From Andreesenia angusta (lineage in GTDB: Bacteria > Bacillota > Clostridia > Tissierellales > Gottschalkiaceae), in assembly GCA_030537835.1 (NCBI GenBank), contig JAUNVB010000006.1:44083-77565 (forward strand): a stretch of 33,483 nt of DNA. The letters are read 5' to 3'. The notes beneath the pieces were generated by a model. The model was not told where the DNA came from, ran no database searches, and worked only from the letters and a program-made list of their open reading frames with translations. Of the stretch, positions 1 to 8,896 are shown in pieces. The number at the start of each line of letters is the position of its first letter. Position 1 is the first letter of the stretch. Position numbers and translations under genes: made by a program.

Positions 1-727
1 TTCCGGTTATAAGATTAATTTCAATTAAAGAGTATTTCTGATTCTTTCTCAAAACTTTTATATCTGTGATTATTTCCTTTGAATCTTCAACTTTTTGTTC
101 AGTTATAAATGCTTTATTTCTATTCTCATCTTTTAATAGATATCCTCTTAGGCTTATATCTTTATCGACTGAACCTAGGACTATAGTTTTATAGTATTTT
201 TCAATCTCTCTATTTTTAATAGCATAATTTATCTTCTTAAGCGAATTATAATTCTTAGCTGCTATTAATAATCCACTAGTATTTCTATCTAATCTATTAC
301 ATATTGCAGGACTAAATGTCTTTTCAATCCTAGGATTGTATTCTCCTTTTTTATATAGATAAGATATCATATTTGAAACTATATCCTTTTCACTGTAATT
401 GCCTTTTGTGCTATGTGACAATACTCCAATATCCTTATTTATTATTAAAATATTATCATCTTCATATACTATATTTAAATCATTAGTTTTTTCTATTATC
501 TCTTCATCTTCAATGAATTTAGCTATGGTCTTATCTGATAAATAGAGTTGAATTATATCTCCATTTTTTAAAATCTCTTCCGGTTTCATTCTCTTATTAT
601 TGAGTTTAATATTTTTCTTTCTTATCATCTTATAGATAAAGCCCGAGCTTGCTTTAGCTAAGTATTTCTTTAAAAATCTATCTGCTCTTTGACCCATTTC
701 ATTAGAGCCAATTTTTATTTCTTGCAA
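1..727 (-). CDS. RluA-family 23S rRNA/tRNA pseudouridine synthase (3' end outside window)
   Basis: This gene is cut by the left edge; the visible part is 242 codons. An N-terminal S4-like RNA-binding segment (residues about 12-63, with RADRFLKKYL and a later LKNGDIIQLYL) is followed by the synthase domain, which begins at IVYEDDNILIINKDIGVLSH. The catalytic motif NRLDRNTSGLL puts the nucleophilic Asp at about residue 147, and KYYKTIVLG follows as in RluC/RluD enzymes. The family isomerises uridine to pseudouridine in structured RNA in the cytoplasm; the exact target is not readable from sequence. I chose the TTG start at 727 because AAAGGAAG lies a few bases upstream and no in-frame ATG precedes the domain. 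It is the last visible gene of a leftward operon and follows a hairpin that may lower its expression. Confidence 0.88.
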   Translation of the reverse strand, partial: MQEIKIGSNEMGQRADRFLKKYLAKASSGFIYKMIRKKNIKLNNKRMKPEEILKNGDIIQLYLSDKTIAKFIEDEEIIEKTNDLNIVYEDDNILIINKDIGVLSHSTKGNYSEKDIVSNMISYLYKKGEYNPRIEKTFSPAICNRLDRNTSGLLIAAKNYNSLKKINYAIKNREIEKYYKTIVLGSVDKDISLRGYLLKDENRNKAFITEQKVEDSKEIITDIKVLRKNQKYSLIEINLITG

Positions 728-745
728 AATATCTTCCTTTCTATT

Positions 746-777
746 AATAAAACCTCTAGTGAACTAGAGGTTTTATT
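746..777 (-). terminator. Hairpin terminator between the 180-aa gene and the RluA-family gene
   Basis: A perfect 15-bp stem (746-760 with 763-777) has a two-base gap. It overlaps the TAA stop of the upstream gene, and the minus-strand transcript ends the stem with a UUUUAUU tract. The sequence is near-symmetric and could act in both directions. It lies between two co-directional genes 45 bases apart, so partial termination is likely. Confidence 0.65.
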
Positions 778-1315
778 CCCAATATTTCTCATTTATATAA
801 TCATCTATAATTGAGTTTCTCTTCGCATCTTTAAATATACCTTTCTTTTTTAACTCCGATATAAGCCATCTGCTTTTCGAATGAAAGATAGCAAATTCAT
901 AATCTTTTAAAACTATTTCATATAGCTTATTATCTAAAAATTTCGAATTAGTATTTATATAATAAGCTTCAGTGTTTTTAAAATCTAAGTAATTGAGCAA
1001 TTTAAGTATTGAGAAATCTTTTCTCTGATAATATATATCCATTTGTTCTATATAGTAAACCTTTTTTTTATTCCTGCCCTTTATATTAGAAGCCATCATC
1101 TTATAGTATTTTGCAATAGAATTAAAATATTGATAATTAAAGATTCCTTTTTCATAGCTATCTACTGTAGAAAATGGCTTTATCTTTGAATTCTTCATAT
1201 GATTGAAATTGCTCTTTAAAAACTCTTGTTTACTCATCTCGCCATTGCTATATTTATTTATTAATCCATCTCTTTTCTTGAAAAACTTATTTAATTCTTC
1301 ATTTATAAAACCCAT
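773..1315 (-). CDS. Conserved clostridial hypothetical protein, 180 aa
   Basis: I do not recognise a functional domain. The protein is lysine-, tyrosine- and asparagine-rich, mostly predicted helical, with no signal peptide or membrane segment, so it is probably cytoplasmic. A conserved-looking core includes DSYEKGIFNYQYFNSIAKYYK, which resembles small uncharacterised Clostridia/Tissierellia proteins that carry only a DUF label (possibly DUF6648; this is memory and unchecked). The ATG at 1315 is preceded by a weak GGA eight bases upstream. The gene lies 22 bases after pssA in the same operon, with a hairpin over its stop codon. Its genomic company is lipid synthesis and RNA modification, but this does not define a role. 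Confidence 0.7.
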   Translation of the reverse strand: MGFINEELNKFFKKRDGLINKYSNGEMSKQEFLKSNFNHMKNSKIKPFSTVDSYEKGIFNYQYFNSIAKYYKMMASNIKGRNKKKVYYIEQMDIYYQRKDFSILKLLNYLDFKNTEAYYINTNSKFLDNKLYEIVLKDYEFAIFHSKSRWLISELKKKGIFKDAKRNSIIDDYINEKYWE

Positions 1316-1337
1316 TTATTTCATCCATTCTATTATA

Positions 1338-1856
1338 TTATCTTTTTTTCAATTGAATTTTCGTAGTAATCATAGCGTATGAAAGAAATACCACAAATAC
1401 TGCTACTACAATATTGTTGACCATTTTATACTTAAGTATATAGAGTGATAATAATGATATAAGTCCACCTGCTAATGTTATCGGTATCCCTCTATATATT
1501 CCATCGAATTCTGTAACATTATATCTTGCAAGTCTAAATGCACCGCTTAATATATATATAACTGCTATTATAGTGCCTGCATAAGGTATAAGATTAAGAC
1601 TGATATTCCAAATTAAAATAGCTGGTGCTATACCGAATGATATCAAATCAGATAGTGAATCTAATTGTTTTCCTATATCACTTGTAGCATTTAATTTTCT
1701 TGCTATCATACCATCGAATCTATCCATCATACCAGCCATTATTATAAGCAAGGATGAAAAAAATAAATCTCCATAGAACATATTAATTATTGCCCAACAA
1801 CCTAATGCAAGATTAGTCAAAGTAAATATATTAGGCAAATTATTTTTTATTTTCAT
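1338..1856 (-). CDS. pssA: CDP-diacylglycerol--serine O-phosphatidyltransferase
   Basis: It transfers phosphatidyl from CDP-diacylglycerol to L-serine at the membrane, the first step to phosphatidylserine and phosphatidylethanolamine. The CDP-alcohol phosphatidyltransferase signature is complete: D..DG..AR, then eight residues, then G...D...D (DRFDGMIARKL, then GKQLDSLSD). Several hydrophobic membrane segments surround it, and the length (about 172-177 aa) fits the short Gram-positive PssA. Two ATGs compete. The one at 1871 has AGGA only four bases away. The one at 1856 has GGAG nine bases away and gives the typical MKIKNNLPNIFTLTNL beginning, so I prefer 1856. It follows rsuA closely in the operon. 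No psd (decarboxylase) gene is visible in the window. Confidence 0.93.
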   Translation of the reverse strand: MKIKNNLPNIFTLTNLALGCWAIINMFYGDLFFSSLLIIMAGMMDRFDGMIARKLNATSDIGKQLDSLSDLISFGIAPAILIWNISLNLIPYAGTIIAVIYILSGAFRLARYNVTEFDGIYRGIPITLAGGLISLLSLYILKYKMVNNIVVAVFVVFLSYAMITTKIQLKKR

Positions 1857-1897
1857 ATTATAACTCTCCATCTTTTCCTTTTTCTTTATACATTATA

Positions 1898-2626
1898 TCA
1901 TATTTTATTTGTCATTATATTTTTTATTTCTTCTTCATTTAATTCTCTATATTCACCGAGCTCAAGGTTTTTATCTAAATTTAAACCTCCAATAGATAAA
2001 CGCTTTAAATATATAACTTTCTTATCAATAGCTTCAAACATTCTTTTAACTTGATGGTATTTTCCCTCAGTTATAATTAATTCGATTTCTGAATTTCTTC
2101 CAGATTTTATTATCTTTAAATCTGCTGGTAATGTCTGATATCCATCATCTAAGACTATACCCTCTTCAAATAATTCTATATCCTCTTCATTCACTCTTCC
2201 ATCTATAATTGCATAATATTTCTTCTTGATATTCTTTTTAGGTGAGAGAATATTATGTGCAAATTGACCATCATTCGAAAGAATTAATAAACCTTCGGTA
2301 TCTTTATCTAATCTACCTACTGGAAATATATCGAAGATAAGGTAGTTTTGATCTATTAAGTCGAGAACAGTATCGTGTAAATAATCCTCAGTAGCAGAGA
2401 TAAACCCCTTAGGTTTATTAAGCATTAGATAAATATATTCTCTAGCTATAACTTCTTCATCGTAAAAATATATCTCCTCTTCATCTGGATCTACCTTAGT
2501 GCTACTATCTTTAATAGGCTTCCCATTAACTCTTATAGCCCCTGTTTTCGCAATCTTTTTTAATTCTTTTCTACTTCCATATCCCATATTGCCAAGTATT
2601 TTATCTATTCTCTGTTTCTTTGCCAA
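1898..2626 (-). CDS. rsuA: RsuA/RluB/E/F-family rRNA pseudouridine synthase
   Basis: It converts uridine to pseudouridine in ribosomal RNA; the family includes RsuA (16S position 516) and RluB, and the substrate here is not certain. An N-terminal S4 domain (residues 4-50, beginning RIDKILGNMGYGSRKELKK) is followed by LNKPKGFISATED and the catalytic motif FPVGRLDKDTEGLLILSNDG, with Asp107 as nucleophile. Length 242 aa is normal. The start is a TTG: GGAGGTG lies seven bases before it and overlaps the last codons and stop of the preceding radical SAM gene, so the two are probably translationally coupled. It is a second pseudouridine synthase in the operon, from a different subfamily than the one at the left edge. 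Confidence 0.92.
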   Translation of the reverse strand: MAKKQRIDKILGNMGYGSRKELKKIAKTGAIRVNGKPIKDSSTKVDPDEEEIYFYDEEVIAREYIYLMLNKPKGFISATEDYLHDTVLDLIDQNYLIFDIFPVGRLDKDTEGLLILSNDGQFAHNILSPKKNIKKKYYAIIDGRVNEEDIELFEEGIVLDDGYQTLPADLKIIKSGRNSEIELIITEGKYHQVKRMFEAIDKKVIYLKRLSIGGLNLDKNLELGEYRELNEEEIKNIMTNKI

Positions 2627-2629
2627 TTT

Positions 2630-3586
2630 TTACACCTCCATTCTTTTTAATGCTTTTCCATTCAAATAATTATATTTCTTTCCTTGATAAGATCCTCTCT
2701 CTTCCATTCTCTTTAGTATCTGATCTTTAATCTTCCACCAAGAAGTATTCCAATTGACGAAAAGAGTATTTTCCTCTGGTGCACGTCCTATTAGTCTTTG
2801 TATGACTATATCAGGTGATAAATTTTCTAAAAATAGTATTACACGCTCAATATATTCATCTTTAGAAATCATTTCAAATTCATCATTCTCATACATCCTT
2901 CCCATTTCTGTATTTTTTACAATATATAGTGAATGTAATTTTACCTCTTGAACATCAAGCGCCGATATTATTCTAGCACCTTCCTCAATATCTTGAATAT
3001 CATCCCAAGGAAGATTTAATATCATATGAACACAGACTGAAAAATTATATTTCTTTATTCTAATCATGGCATCAATGAATTCTGCAAGCCCATGCCCTCT
3101 ATTTAATCTCTTCAAAGTATGATAATTGACTGATTGTAATCCTAATTCTATATTTATATCTATATTATTTTTATCGGAAACAGATTTTAAAAACTCTAAA
3201 TATTCATCCGATATACAATCTGGCCTTGTAGATATCGATATCCCGACAATATCATCTATTAAGGATTCATATATCATTTTCTTAAACTCTTCTATTCCAA
3301 TATAGGTATTAGTGAAATTTTGGAAAAAAGCTATAAATTTTTTAGCTTTATATTTTTTCGATATATGAGCTTTATTCTTTTCTAATTGTTCTTTTATCTT
3401 ATAGTCTTTTGATAGATTTTCAAAACTTCCTCCTTCTTCTCCACAGAATATACATCCTCCAAATCCTAAATTACCATCCCTATTTGGACATGTTAGATCT
3501 ATGCTTATAGGTAGTTTATAGACCTTCTCTTTATATCTATCCATTAGATATTTAGAATAGACTCTATAGTATTTAGACTCATCCAT
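2630..3586 (-). CDS. YtqA/TIGR01212-family radical SAM protein
   Basis: This is a radical SAM enzyme with the long-spaced cluster motif Cys33-x11-Cys45-x2-Cys48 (TCPNRDGNLGFGGCIFCGEEGG) typical of YtqA/TIGR01212 proteins. Supporting segments are GISISTRPDCISDEYL, INIELGLQS and VKLHSLYIVKNTEM. The family has been proposed to act in tRNA wobble-uridine modification (the name MnmL has been used for B. subtilis YtqA); I treat that as family knowledge, not proven here. The ATG at 3586 is preceded by GAGGG at ideal distance. A TTG twelve bases upstream overlaps that ribosome site and is unlikely to be used. The gene lies 17 bases after the deacetylase stop and four bases before the rsuA start region. 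Confidence 0.88.
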   Translation of the reverse strand: MDESKYYRVYSKYLMDRYKEKVYKLPISIDLTCPNRDGNLGFGGCIFCGEEGGSFENLSKDYKIKEQLEKNKAHISKKYKAKKFIAFFQNFTNTYIGIEEFKKMIYESLIDDIVGISISTRPDCISDEYLEFLKSVSDKNNIDINIELGLQSVNYHTLKRLNRGHGLAEFIDAMIRIKKYNFSVCVHMILNLPWDDIQDIEEGARIISALDVQEVKLHSLYIVKNTEMGRMYENDEFEMISKDEYIERVILFLENLSPDIVIQRLIGRAPEENTLFVNWNTSWWKIKDQILKRMEERGSYQGKKYNYLNGKALKRMEV

Positions 3587-3603
3587 ATTATCCCTCAATC
3601 CAT

Positions 3604-4461
3604 TTATAAATTAAGCTTATATTTTAATACTGCTAATCTTTTAAAAAATTCTATCTGTAATAATAATCTCTTTTCAGAACATAGTCCATCTATATTAATT
3701 CTTTGAATTTTATAATTAGAGCTATGTCCATCGTTTTTAAACGCTCCATATTCGGTTGTAAATGCAAAATCCATACCTGCTTTCTTTAACTCTATTATTG
3801 CTTCATCATTATATATTCCATATGGATAGGCAAAGCTATTAATTTTAATATTAAAATTCTTTTCAAGAATTTCTTTCGATTTTAAAATATCTGTTCTCAA
3901 TCTCCTATTATAATCAATATGACTTTCATCTTCTTTCTTCTCTAATGCTGCTCTTTTATTATTCTTATAATGAAGATCATAGCTATGAGAACCTATCTCT
4001 ATCAGTTTTGAATCAATCATTCTCTCTATATCTTCTCTTACCATATAATCTTTATCGATATCGATTAATCTATGTCCTATTATGAATATATTAGCCTTAG
4101 TATTATATTTTTTTAGAACAGGCAATGCATATAAATAGTTATTCTTCTTTCCATCATCGATAGTTATCATTATATCTTTTTGATCCGATAATTTCATCTT
4201 ATTTTTTCTATTTTTATTAGATATTTTAAAACTAAATTCGTCTAGACTCAATGCACTATATCCTTTTTTCTTCAGATACTCTATATGATTTTCAAATTTT
4301 TTATCATCAATAGAATAAGATATTCTCTTCATAGGTGGATTAGGTTCAATATTATGATAAGTCAATATGGGTATAATCTCTATATCTGCACTATCTGTGT
4401 ATTTAATAATAGCTAAAAATATCAGTAATATTATTGATATATAAATCATTTTCTTTCTCAT
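3604..4461 (-). CDS. Membrane-anchored polysaccharide deacetylase (NodB domain)
   Basis: It is predicted to remove N-acetyl groups from a cell-surface polysaccharide or peptidoglycan, outside the membrane. An N-terminal hydrophobic anchor (residues 5-20) leads into the NodB fold: LTYHNIEP at 33, the catalytic/metal motif TIDDG (Asp102, Asp103), the zinc motif SHSYDLH (His159, His164), and AYPYG at 211. The second metal motif keeps HxxxxH spacing, so the enzyme looks active. The usual TFDDG has Ile in place of Phe. The ATG at 4461 has AGGTG seven bases upstream. It is the first gene of the leftward six-gene operon. The substrate is not readable from the sequence. Confidence 0.88.
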   Translation of the reverse strand: MRKKMIYISIILLIFLAIIKYTDSADIEIIPILTYHNIEPNPPMKRISYSIDDKKFENHIEYLKKKGYSALSLDEFSFKISNKNRKNKMKLSDQKDIMITIDDGKKNNYLYALPVLKKYNTKANIFIIGHRLIDIDKDYMVREDIERMIDSKLIEIGSHSYDLHYKNNKRAALEKKEDESHIDYNRRLRTDILKSKEILEKNFNIKINSFAYPYGIYNDEAIIELKKAGMDFAFTTEYGAFKNDGHSSNYKIQRINIDGLCSEKRLLLQIEFFKRLAVLKYKLNL

Positions 4462-4700
4462 AATAACACCTACTCAATATATTTTTTAAATTTTTTTCCT
4501 AGAATATAATATTTCTAATCTCTTATTCTATCACATAATAAAAAAATATGATAAAATATTAATATAATGATAATACTTTTGATTTTCAATACATAATGTT
4601 AAACATATGTTCAATTTCCATTATTAATTTTTGAAAATTATATTTAACATTATTGATGTATTGTGATATCATGTAATAATAGAATAAGGGGAGTGATAAA
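4462..4700. promoter_or_regulatory. Divergent intergenic region with palindrome and long inverted repeat
   Basis: This 239-base AT-rich region separates the leftward deacetylase operon from the rightward HTH gene. At 4599-4614 there is a 16-base near-palindrome, TTAAACATATGTTCAA, with a perfect AACATATGTT core. A longer imperfect inverted repeat pairs 4587-4603 (CAATACATAATGTTAAA) with 4643-4663 (TTTAACATT, then ATTG inserted, then ATGTATTG). TTTTCAA at 4583 and TTGAAAA at 4631 also pair. The layout looks like an operator set in front of a DNA-binding protein. No convincing consensus promoter stands out; TTGATG at 4653 with TAATAA at 4674 is a weak candidate for the rightward gene. Confidence 0.5.
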
Positions 4701-6185
4701 ATGAAATTTAACGATATATTAAAATATTTTTTAAAAAATACGAAATCGAAATCTGGAGATTTAGCGAAGTTTGTAGGTTATGATATATCATATATCTCAA
4801 AATGGACTAGTGGGGTAAAGATACCTTCAGAAGGAACTTCAGAAGAAGTTATAGATAAGGTGAGTAGATTCTTTACTGATGTCGTCTGTGAAAAGAATTT
4901 AGAGGAAGTCATAATTAATTTATCTCCGAGAAGACTTAAATTGAAATCTAGAGATGCAATCTATATAACTTTGAAAAGATTTTTTTCCGACTCTTATAAT
5001 CTATCCCTATCTCTTTACGTAAATTATAAGGAAAGAGGTAAATCGAAATGTTTTACTCTTACAGGTACAAAAAATATTAGCGAATTCACACTAGAAACTA
5101 TTTTTAAGCATATAAGTGCTTCAGAAAAAGATATTGACATCTATTCTACCGTCGATATTCCCAAACTTTTCGACATAAATACCGTAAACAATATGAATAT
5201 ATTTATAACTAAGAATATTAAAGTTTCAGTGAAAACTGCTCTACCGATAGATAGATATAGTGAATTTAATAGAAATAATGTCATAACTGAACTATTATTA
5301 TTATTCAAATCTTTCGATATGGATTTTCAAATTTTTGATTCCAATAAATTTGGTGATTTTCAAGTAATTTTAATGGAAAATAAATTTGTAATAATATATA
5401 GATATCTACCTGATGGTTCAAAGATAGCAACATATACTGAAGATGATAATGTTGTTTCAATAGTACAATCAAATCTTAAGAATTTATTCGATGGATCTGA
5501 AGAAATTTCTACAATTTCTAATGATTATAAATTTGAATTTGAGAATATTTTAGAGTCATCAGAGAATGAAGAAGACTATTTAATTGCTAATACTTTCCCA
5601 TCAGGATTATGCTTGACAGATGGTAATCTTGAATATATTGAAAAAAATTATAATATTGATAGTGAAAAGATGAATGATATGAGAAAATTATTAGAATCTA
5701 CTAAAAAATCATTTTATACTAAAAAACTAGAATTGGTCTTCTTAAATTCAAAATTAGATGAATTTATAGAATTGAAAAAAATAAATTTACTAGATGAGGT
5801 AGTTTTTCTAGATTCAAAAAATATGAAAGAATATTTAGAAAGCTTAGTTTATTATCTTAAATCTAATGATAATATTAATACTTATATTTTAAAGGAAAGT
5901 GTGAATTTAAATCCAGAACATATTAATTCGACATTCTATTTATCTAATATAAATTCATTCGTGAAAAAAGATAAATACTATACTAATAAGAATGTTTCAT
6001 TATACTATTCTTTCTTAAAACCATCTTTCTGCAAAAGAGAAAAAGAAGGCCTTACAAATCTATTAAAGGAGAGCACTCTATTTTATAAAGATAAGCAGGC
6101 TCTTATAGATTATATAAATGATGTATTGATAAAGAAACTAGATATAGAGATAAAAGAAGATAGATTAGAAATAGAGAGTATGTAA
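4701..6185 (+). CDS. Large HTH-domain protein of unknown function, 494 aa
   Basis: The N-terminus (residues about 18-42, GDLAKFVGYDISYISKWTSG followed by VKIPS) reads as an Xre-like helix-turn-helix: a helix, a turn, then a recognition helix with SYISKWTSG. The remaining 450 residues match no domain I can name; they are mixed charged and aromatic, without membrane segments or a signal peptide, and end in a helical lysine/glutamate-rich tail. The ATG at 4701 has GGGGAG seven bases upstream. The gene stands alone on the plus strand, bounded by a palindrome-rich promoter region and a strong bidirectional terminator. A DNA-binding regulator with a large sensor region is the simplest reading (inference). 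Self-regulation through the 4599 palindrome is possible but unproven. Confidence 0.8.
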   Translation: MKFNDILKYFLKNTKSKSGDLAKFVGYDISYISKWTSGVKIPSEGTSEEVIDKVSRFFTDVVCEKNLEEVIINLSPRRLKLKSRDAIYITLKRFFSDSYNLSLSLYVNYKERGKSKCFTLTGTKNISEFTLETIFKHISASEKDIDIYSTVDIPKLFDINTVNNMNIFITKNIKVSVKTALPIDRYSEFNRNNVITELLLLFKSFDMDFQIFDSNKFGDFQVILMENKFVIIYRYLPDGSKIATYTEDDNVVSIVQSNLKNLFDGSEEISTISNDYKFEFENILESSENEEDYLIANTFPSGLCLTDGNLEYIEKNYNIDSEKMNDMRKLLESTKKSFYTKKLELVFLNSKLDEFIELKKINLLDEVVFLDSKNMKEYLESLVYYLKSNDNINTYILKESVNLNPEHINSTFYLSNINSFVKKDKYYTNKNVSLYYSFLKPSFCKREKEGLTNLLKESTLFYKDKQALIDYINDVLIKKLDIEIKEDRLEIESM

Positions 6186-6213
6186 AAAAGGGAGTGCTAG
6201 CACTCCCTTTTTT
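6184..6213. terminator. Bidirectional rho-independent terminator
   Basis: A perfect palindrome centred on GGGAGTGCTAGCACTCCC is flanked by A-runs on the left and T-runs on the right, so each strand sees a GC-rich stem followed by U's. It separates the rightward HTH gene from the leftward histidine operon and overlaps the stop codons of both genes. Confidence 0.92.
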
Positions 6214-6824
6214 TATTCATATCTCTTTTCTAATTCATATTTAATATCTTCTATTTTTATTCCCATTTCTACTAATAATACTAGCATATGGTAGATCATA
6301 TCACTAGTTTCGTAAATTACCTCTTCTTTCGAATTATTTTTAGCTCCTATAATGACTTCAGCATTTTCTTCTCCTACTTTTTTAAGTATCTTATCTATAC
6401 CTTCATTGAATAGATAATTCGTATAAGAGCCCGCTTTAGGATTATCTTTTCTATTTTCTATTAGATTGTATAATTTCTCTAATATCTTATAAGAAGAATC
6501 TCCAGCTTTTATACTATTATAAAAACAAGAATATTCTCCTGTATGGCATGCATTTCCGTTTTGCTTAACTCTTACTAAAATAGCATCACCATCACAATCA
6601 TAATCAATCGATATAATTTTTTGTGTATTTCCAGATGTAGCACCTTTATTCCATAGTTCCTGTCTGCTTCTTGAATAAAACCATGTCTTTTCAGTTTCTA
6701 TGCTCTTTTTCAATGACTCTTCATTCATATAGGCGAGCATTAATACATCTCCCGTATCAGCATCTTGTACTATAGCTGGTACTAAACCTCTATCATCAAA
6801 TTTTATATTATTTATAAATTCCAT
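6213..6824 (-). CDS. hisIE: Bifunctional phosphoribosyl-AMP cyclohydrolase / phosphoribosyl-ATP pyrophosphatase
   Basis: It catalyses steps 2 and 3 of histidine synthesis in the cytoplasm. The HisI domain (residues about 1-105) has [25 protein letters not shown] and the metal motif DCDGD (Asp76, 78, 80), with zinc cysteines Cys77, Cys93 and Cys100. The HisE domain (about 112-200) has [16 protein letters not shown] and [14 protein letters not shown] with its conserved acidic residues. Length 203 aa is normal for the fusion. The ATG at 6824 directly follows the hisF stop, with AAAGGTG eight bases upstream. It is the last gene of the operon, and a strong terminator overlaps its stop. Confidence 0.97.
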   Translation of the reverse strand: MEFINNIKFDDRGLVPAIVQDADTGDVLMLAYMNEESLKKSIETEKTWFYSRSRQELWNKGATSGNTQKIISIDYDCDGDAILVRVKQNGNACHTGEYSCFYNSIKAGDSSYKILEKLYNLIENRKDNPKAGSYTNYLFNEGIDKILKKVGEENAEVIIGAKNNSKEEVIYETSDMIYHMLVLLVEMGIKIEDIKYELEKRYE

Positions 6825-6825
6825 C

Positions 6826-7590
6826 TTATTTCACCTTTCTCATCGGTATTCCTTCGTCTATAAGGTAGTCCTTTAACTCAGGTATCATTATCTCTTTAAA
6901 ATGGAAAACTGATGCTGCTAGAGCCGCATCGGCACCACCATCTAATAGAACATCTTTAAAATCTTCTTTCTTTCCTGCTCCACCAGAGGCTACTAATGGA
7001 ACGTTTACGACCTTACCTACTTCTTTCATCAAATCTAGATCGTATCCACCTTTAACTCCATCCGTTTCCATGCTATTCAATACTATTTCTCCTGCTCCTA
7101 ATTCCACTCCTTTTATAGCCCATTCAATTGCATCTAAACCTGTATCTATTCTTCCACCATTTATAAATACATTCCATTTCTTATCTCCAATTTTCTTTGC
7201 ATCGATTGAAAGAACTACACATTGTGAACCGAATCTCTCTGCTGCTTCTTTTATAAGATTAGGATTTTTCACTGCAGAGGAGTTTATAGAAATCTTATCT
7301 GCTCCAGCTCTCAATAGAGTTTGAAAATCCTCTAAAGTACTAACTCCACCACCTACAGCAAATGGTATAAAGACTTCTTTTGCAGTCTTCTCAACTATAT
7401 CTAAAAAAATACCCCTGCCTTCATGTGATGCCGTTATATCATAGAAGACCAATTCGTCTGCACCCTGCTCATTATAGTATTTAGCAAGAGTAACAGGATC
7501 ATCTACTTCTTTTATATCCTTAAATTTAGTTCCCTTTACTACTTTTCCATCTCTTACATCTAAACATGGAATTATTCTCTTCGTAAGCAT
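6826..7590 (-). CDS. hisF: Imidazole glycerol phosphate synthase cyclase subunit
   Basis: This is the cyclase half of the HisFH complex, which uses ammonia from HisH to turn PRFAR into imidazole glycerol phosphate and AICAR. It is a TIM barrel of 254 aa with catalytic Asp11 ([14 protein letters not shown]) and Asp130 (VVLSIDAK), and phosphate loops FAVGGGVST and VASGGAG. All landmarks of an active HisF are present. GGAGG lies seven bases before the ATG. It is one base from the hisIE start and two bases after hisA, so expression is probably coupled. Confidence 0.98.
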   Translation of the reverse strand: MLTKRIIPCLDVRDGKVVKGTKFKDIKEVDDPVTLAKYYNEQGADELVFYDITASHEGRGIFLDIVEKTAKEVFIPFAVGGGVSTLEDFQTLLRAGADKISINSSAVKNPNLIKEAAERFGSQCVVLSIDAKKIGDKKWNVFINGGRIDTGLDAIEWAIKGVELGAGEIVLNSMETDGVKGGYDLDLMKEVGKVVNVPLVASGGAGKKEDFKDVLLDGGADAALAASVFHFKEIMIPELKDYLIDEGIPMRKVK

Positions 7591-7592
7591 AA

Positions 7593-8300
7593 TTAGACCT
7601 CCAGCGCATCTTCTAATTTTATTTCATCTATATAAAGAGCTTTACCTATTATACTGCCATATATATTCATAGATTTCAGTCTCTCAAGATCTTCTAAACT
7701 ACTTACACCACCTGAAGCTATTACATCGATACTGCTGATATTTGAAACTTCTTCATAGATATCGAAATTAGGTCCTTCCATCATACCATCTTTTGCAATA
7801 TCAGTATAAACTATGGTCTTAACTCCCATTTCTTCCAGTTTTTTTATGAAATCTGTCGACTTTACAGTGCTTAAATTTACCCATCCATCTATTGCAACTA
7901 TTCCGTCTTTAGCATCTACAGATACTACTATTTTTTCTTTATATTTATCAACCATTTTCTTTAAGAATTCTTCATCATTAACTGCTGCCGTTCCAAGTAT
8001 TACTCTATTAACGCCGGCATTTAATAAATTTTCTATTGCCTCTTCGTTTCTTATTCCTCCACCAACTTGAATCGGAATATTCACAGTCTTAGCTATTTCT
8101 TCTATTATACTATAATTCTTTGATTTCCCATCTTTCGCTCCATCAAGATCGACTATATGGATGAATTCTGCTTTTTTCTCTTCCCATTTTTTTGCTACTT
8201 CCACTGGATTATCGAAATAAATATCTTTTTGATCAAATTTACCTTGTTTTAATCTAACACAGTTTCCATCTTTTATATCAATAGCTGGAAAAATTATCAT
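7593..8300 (-). CDS. hisA: ProFAR isomerase
   Basis: It isomerises ProFAR to PRFAR (step 4 of the pathway). It is a TIM barrel of 235 aa and a close structural relative of HisF, with catalytic Asp8 ([17 protein letters not shown]) and Asp129 (VVSVDAKDG), and phosphate-binding QVGGGIR and IASGGVSS. The start ATG shares one base with the hisH stop (TAATG), and GGAG sits eight bases upstream inside hisH. Confidence 0.97.
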   Translation of the reverse strand: MIIFPAIDIKDGNCVRLKQGKFDQKDIYFDNPVEVAKKWEEKKAEFIHIVDLDGAKDGKSKNYSIIEEIAKTVNIPIQVGGGIRNEEAIENLLNAGVNRVILGTAAVNDEEFLKKMVDKYKEKIVVSVDAKDGIVAIDGWVNLSTVKSTDFIKKLEEMGVKTIVYTDIAKDGMMEGPNFDIYEEVSNISSIDVIASGGVSSLEDLERLKSMNIYGSIIGKALYIDEIKLEDALEV

Positions 8301-8896
8301 TAAATCAACTCCCCAAATGCTTTTAATATTTTCATACCTGTAGTACCACTTTTTTCAGGATGGAATTGCATCCCATATATATTCTCTTTTCCGACTACAG
8401 CAGGTACATTCACACCGTATTCTGAATACGATATAACATCATCCATGCTATTTATATAGTATGAATGTACGAAATAAACGTATTCTCCTTCTTCAATATA
8501 TTTTATTATTTCATCATCTCTTCTTATTATTAAATCATTCCAACCCATATGTGGAACTTTCAAATCATCATTGAATTTAACTACTTCGCCTTTTAATAAT
8601 CCTAAGCCTTCATATTCTCCATCTTCATAAGATTTTTCATAGAGAAGTTGTAGACCTAAACAAATTCCTAAAATAGGCTTTTTAGAATTAGCAAAATCTA
8701 ATACTGATTTTAAAAGACCTGATTCTTTAAGTGATTTAATCGCATCTCTATATGCACCTACACCTGGTAGAATTAATCCATCACATTTTAAAATCTCTTC
8801 TACACTATCCACTATCTTATTTTCATATTTAAGTGTATTCAGTGCATTCTCTATACTGCTTAAATTTCCAACACCATAATCTACTATACCTATCAT
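8300..8896 (-). CDS. hisH: Imidazole glycerol phosphate synthase glutaminase subunit
   Basis: This class I glutamine amidotransferase supplies ammonia to HisF. The triad is visible: Cys79 in LGICLGLQLL, and His179 and Glu181 in GMQFHPEKSG. The oxyanion-strand residues (LPGVGAYRDA) are also present. Length 198 aa is normal. Its ATG overlaps the hisB stop by one base (TAATG), with GGGAG upstream. hisH and hisF are separated by hisA, the usual Firmicutes order. Confidence 0.97.
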   Translation of the reverse strand: MIGIVDYGVGNLSSIENALNTLKYENKIVDSVEEILKCDGLILPGVGAYRDAIKSLKESGLLKSVLDFANSKKPILGICLGLQLLYEKSYEDGEYEGLGLLKGEVVKFNDDLKVPHMGWNDLIIRRDDEIIKYIEEGEYVYFVHSYYINSMDDVISYSEYGVNVPAVVGKENIYGMQFHPEKSGTTGMKILKAFGELI

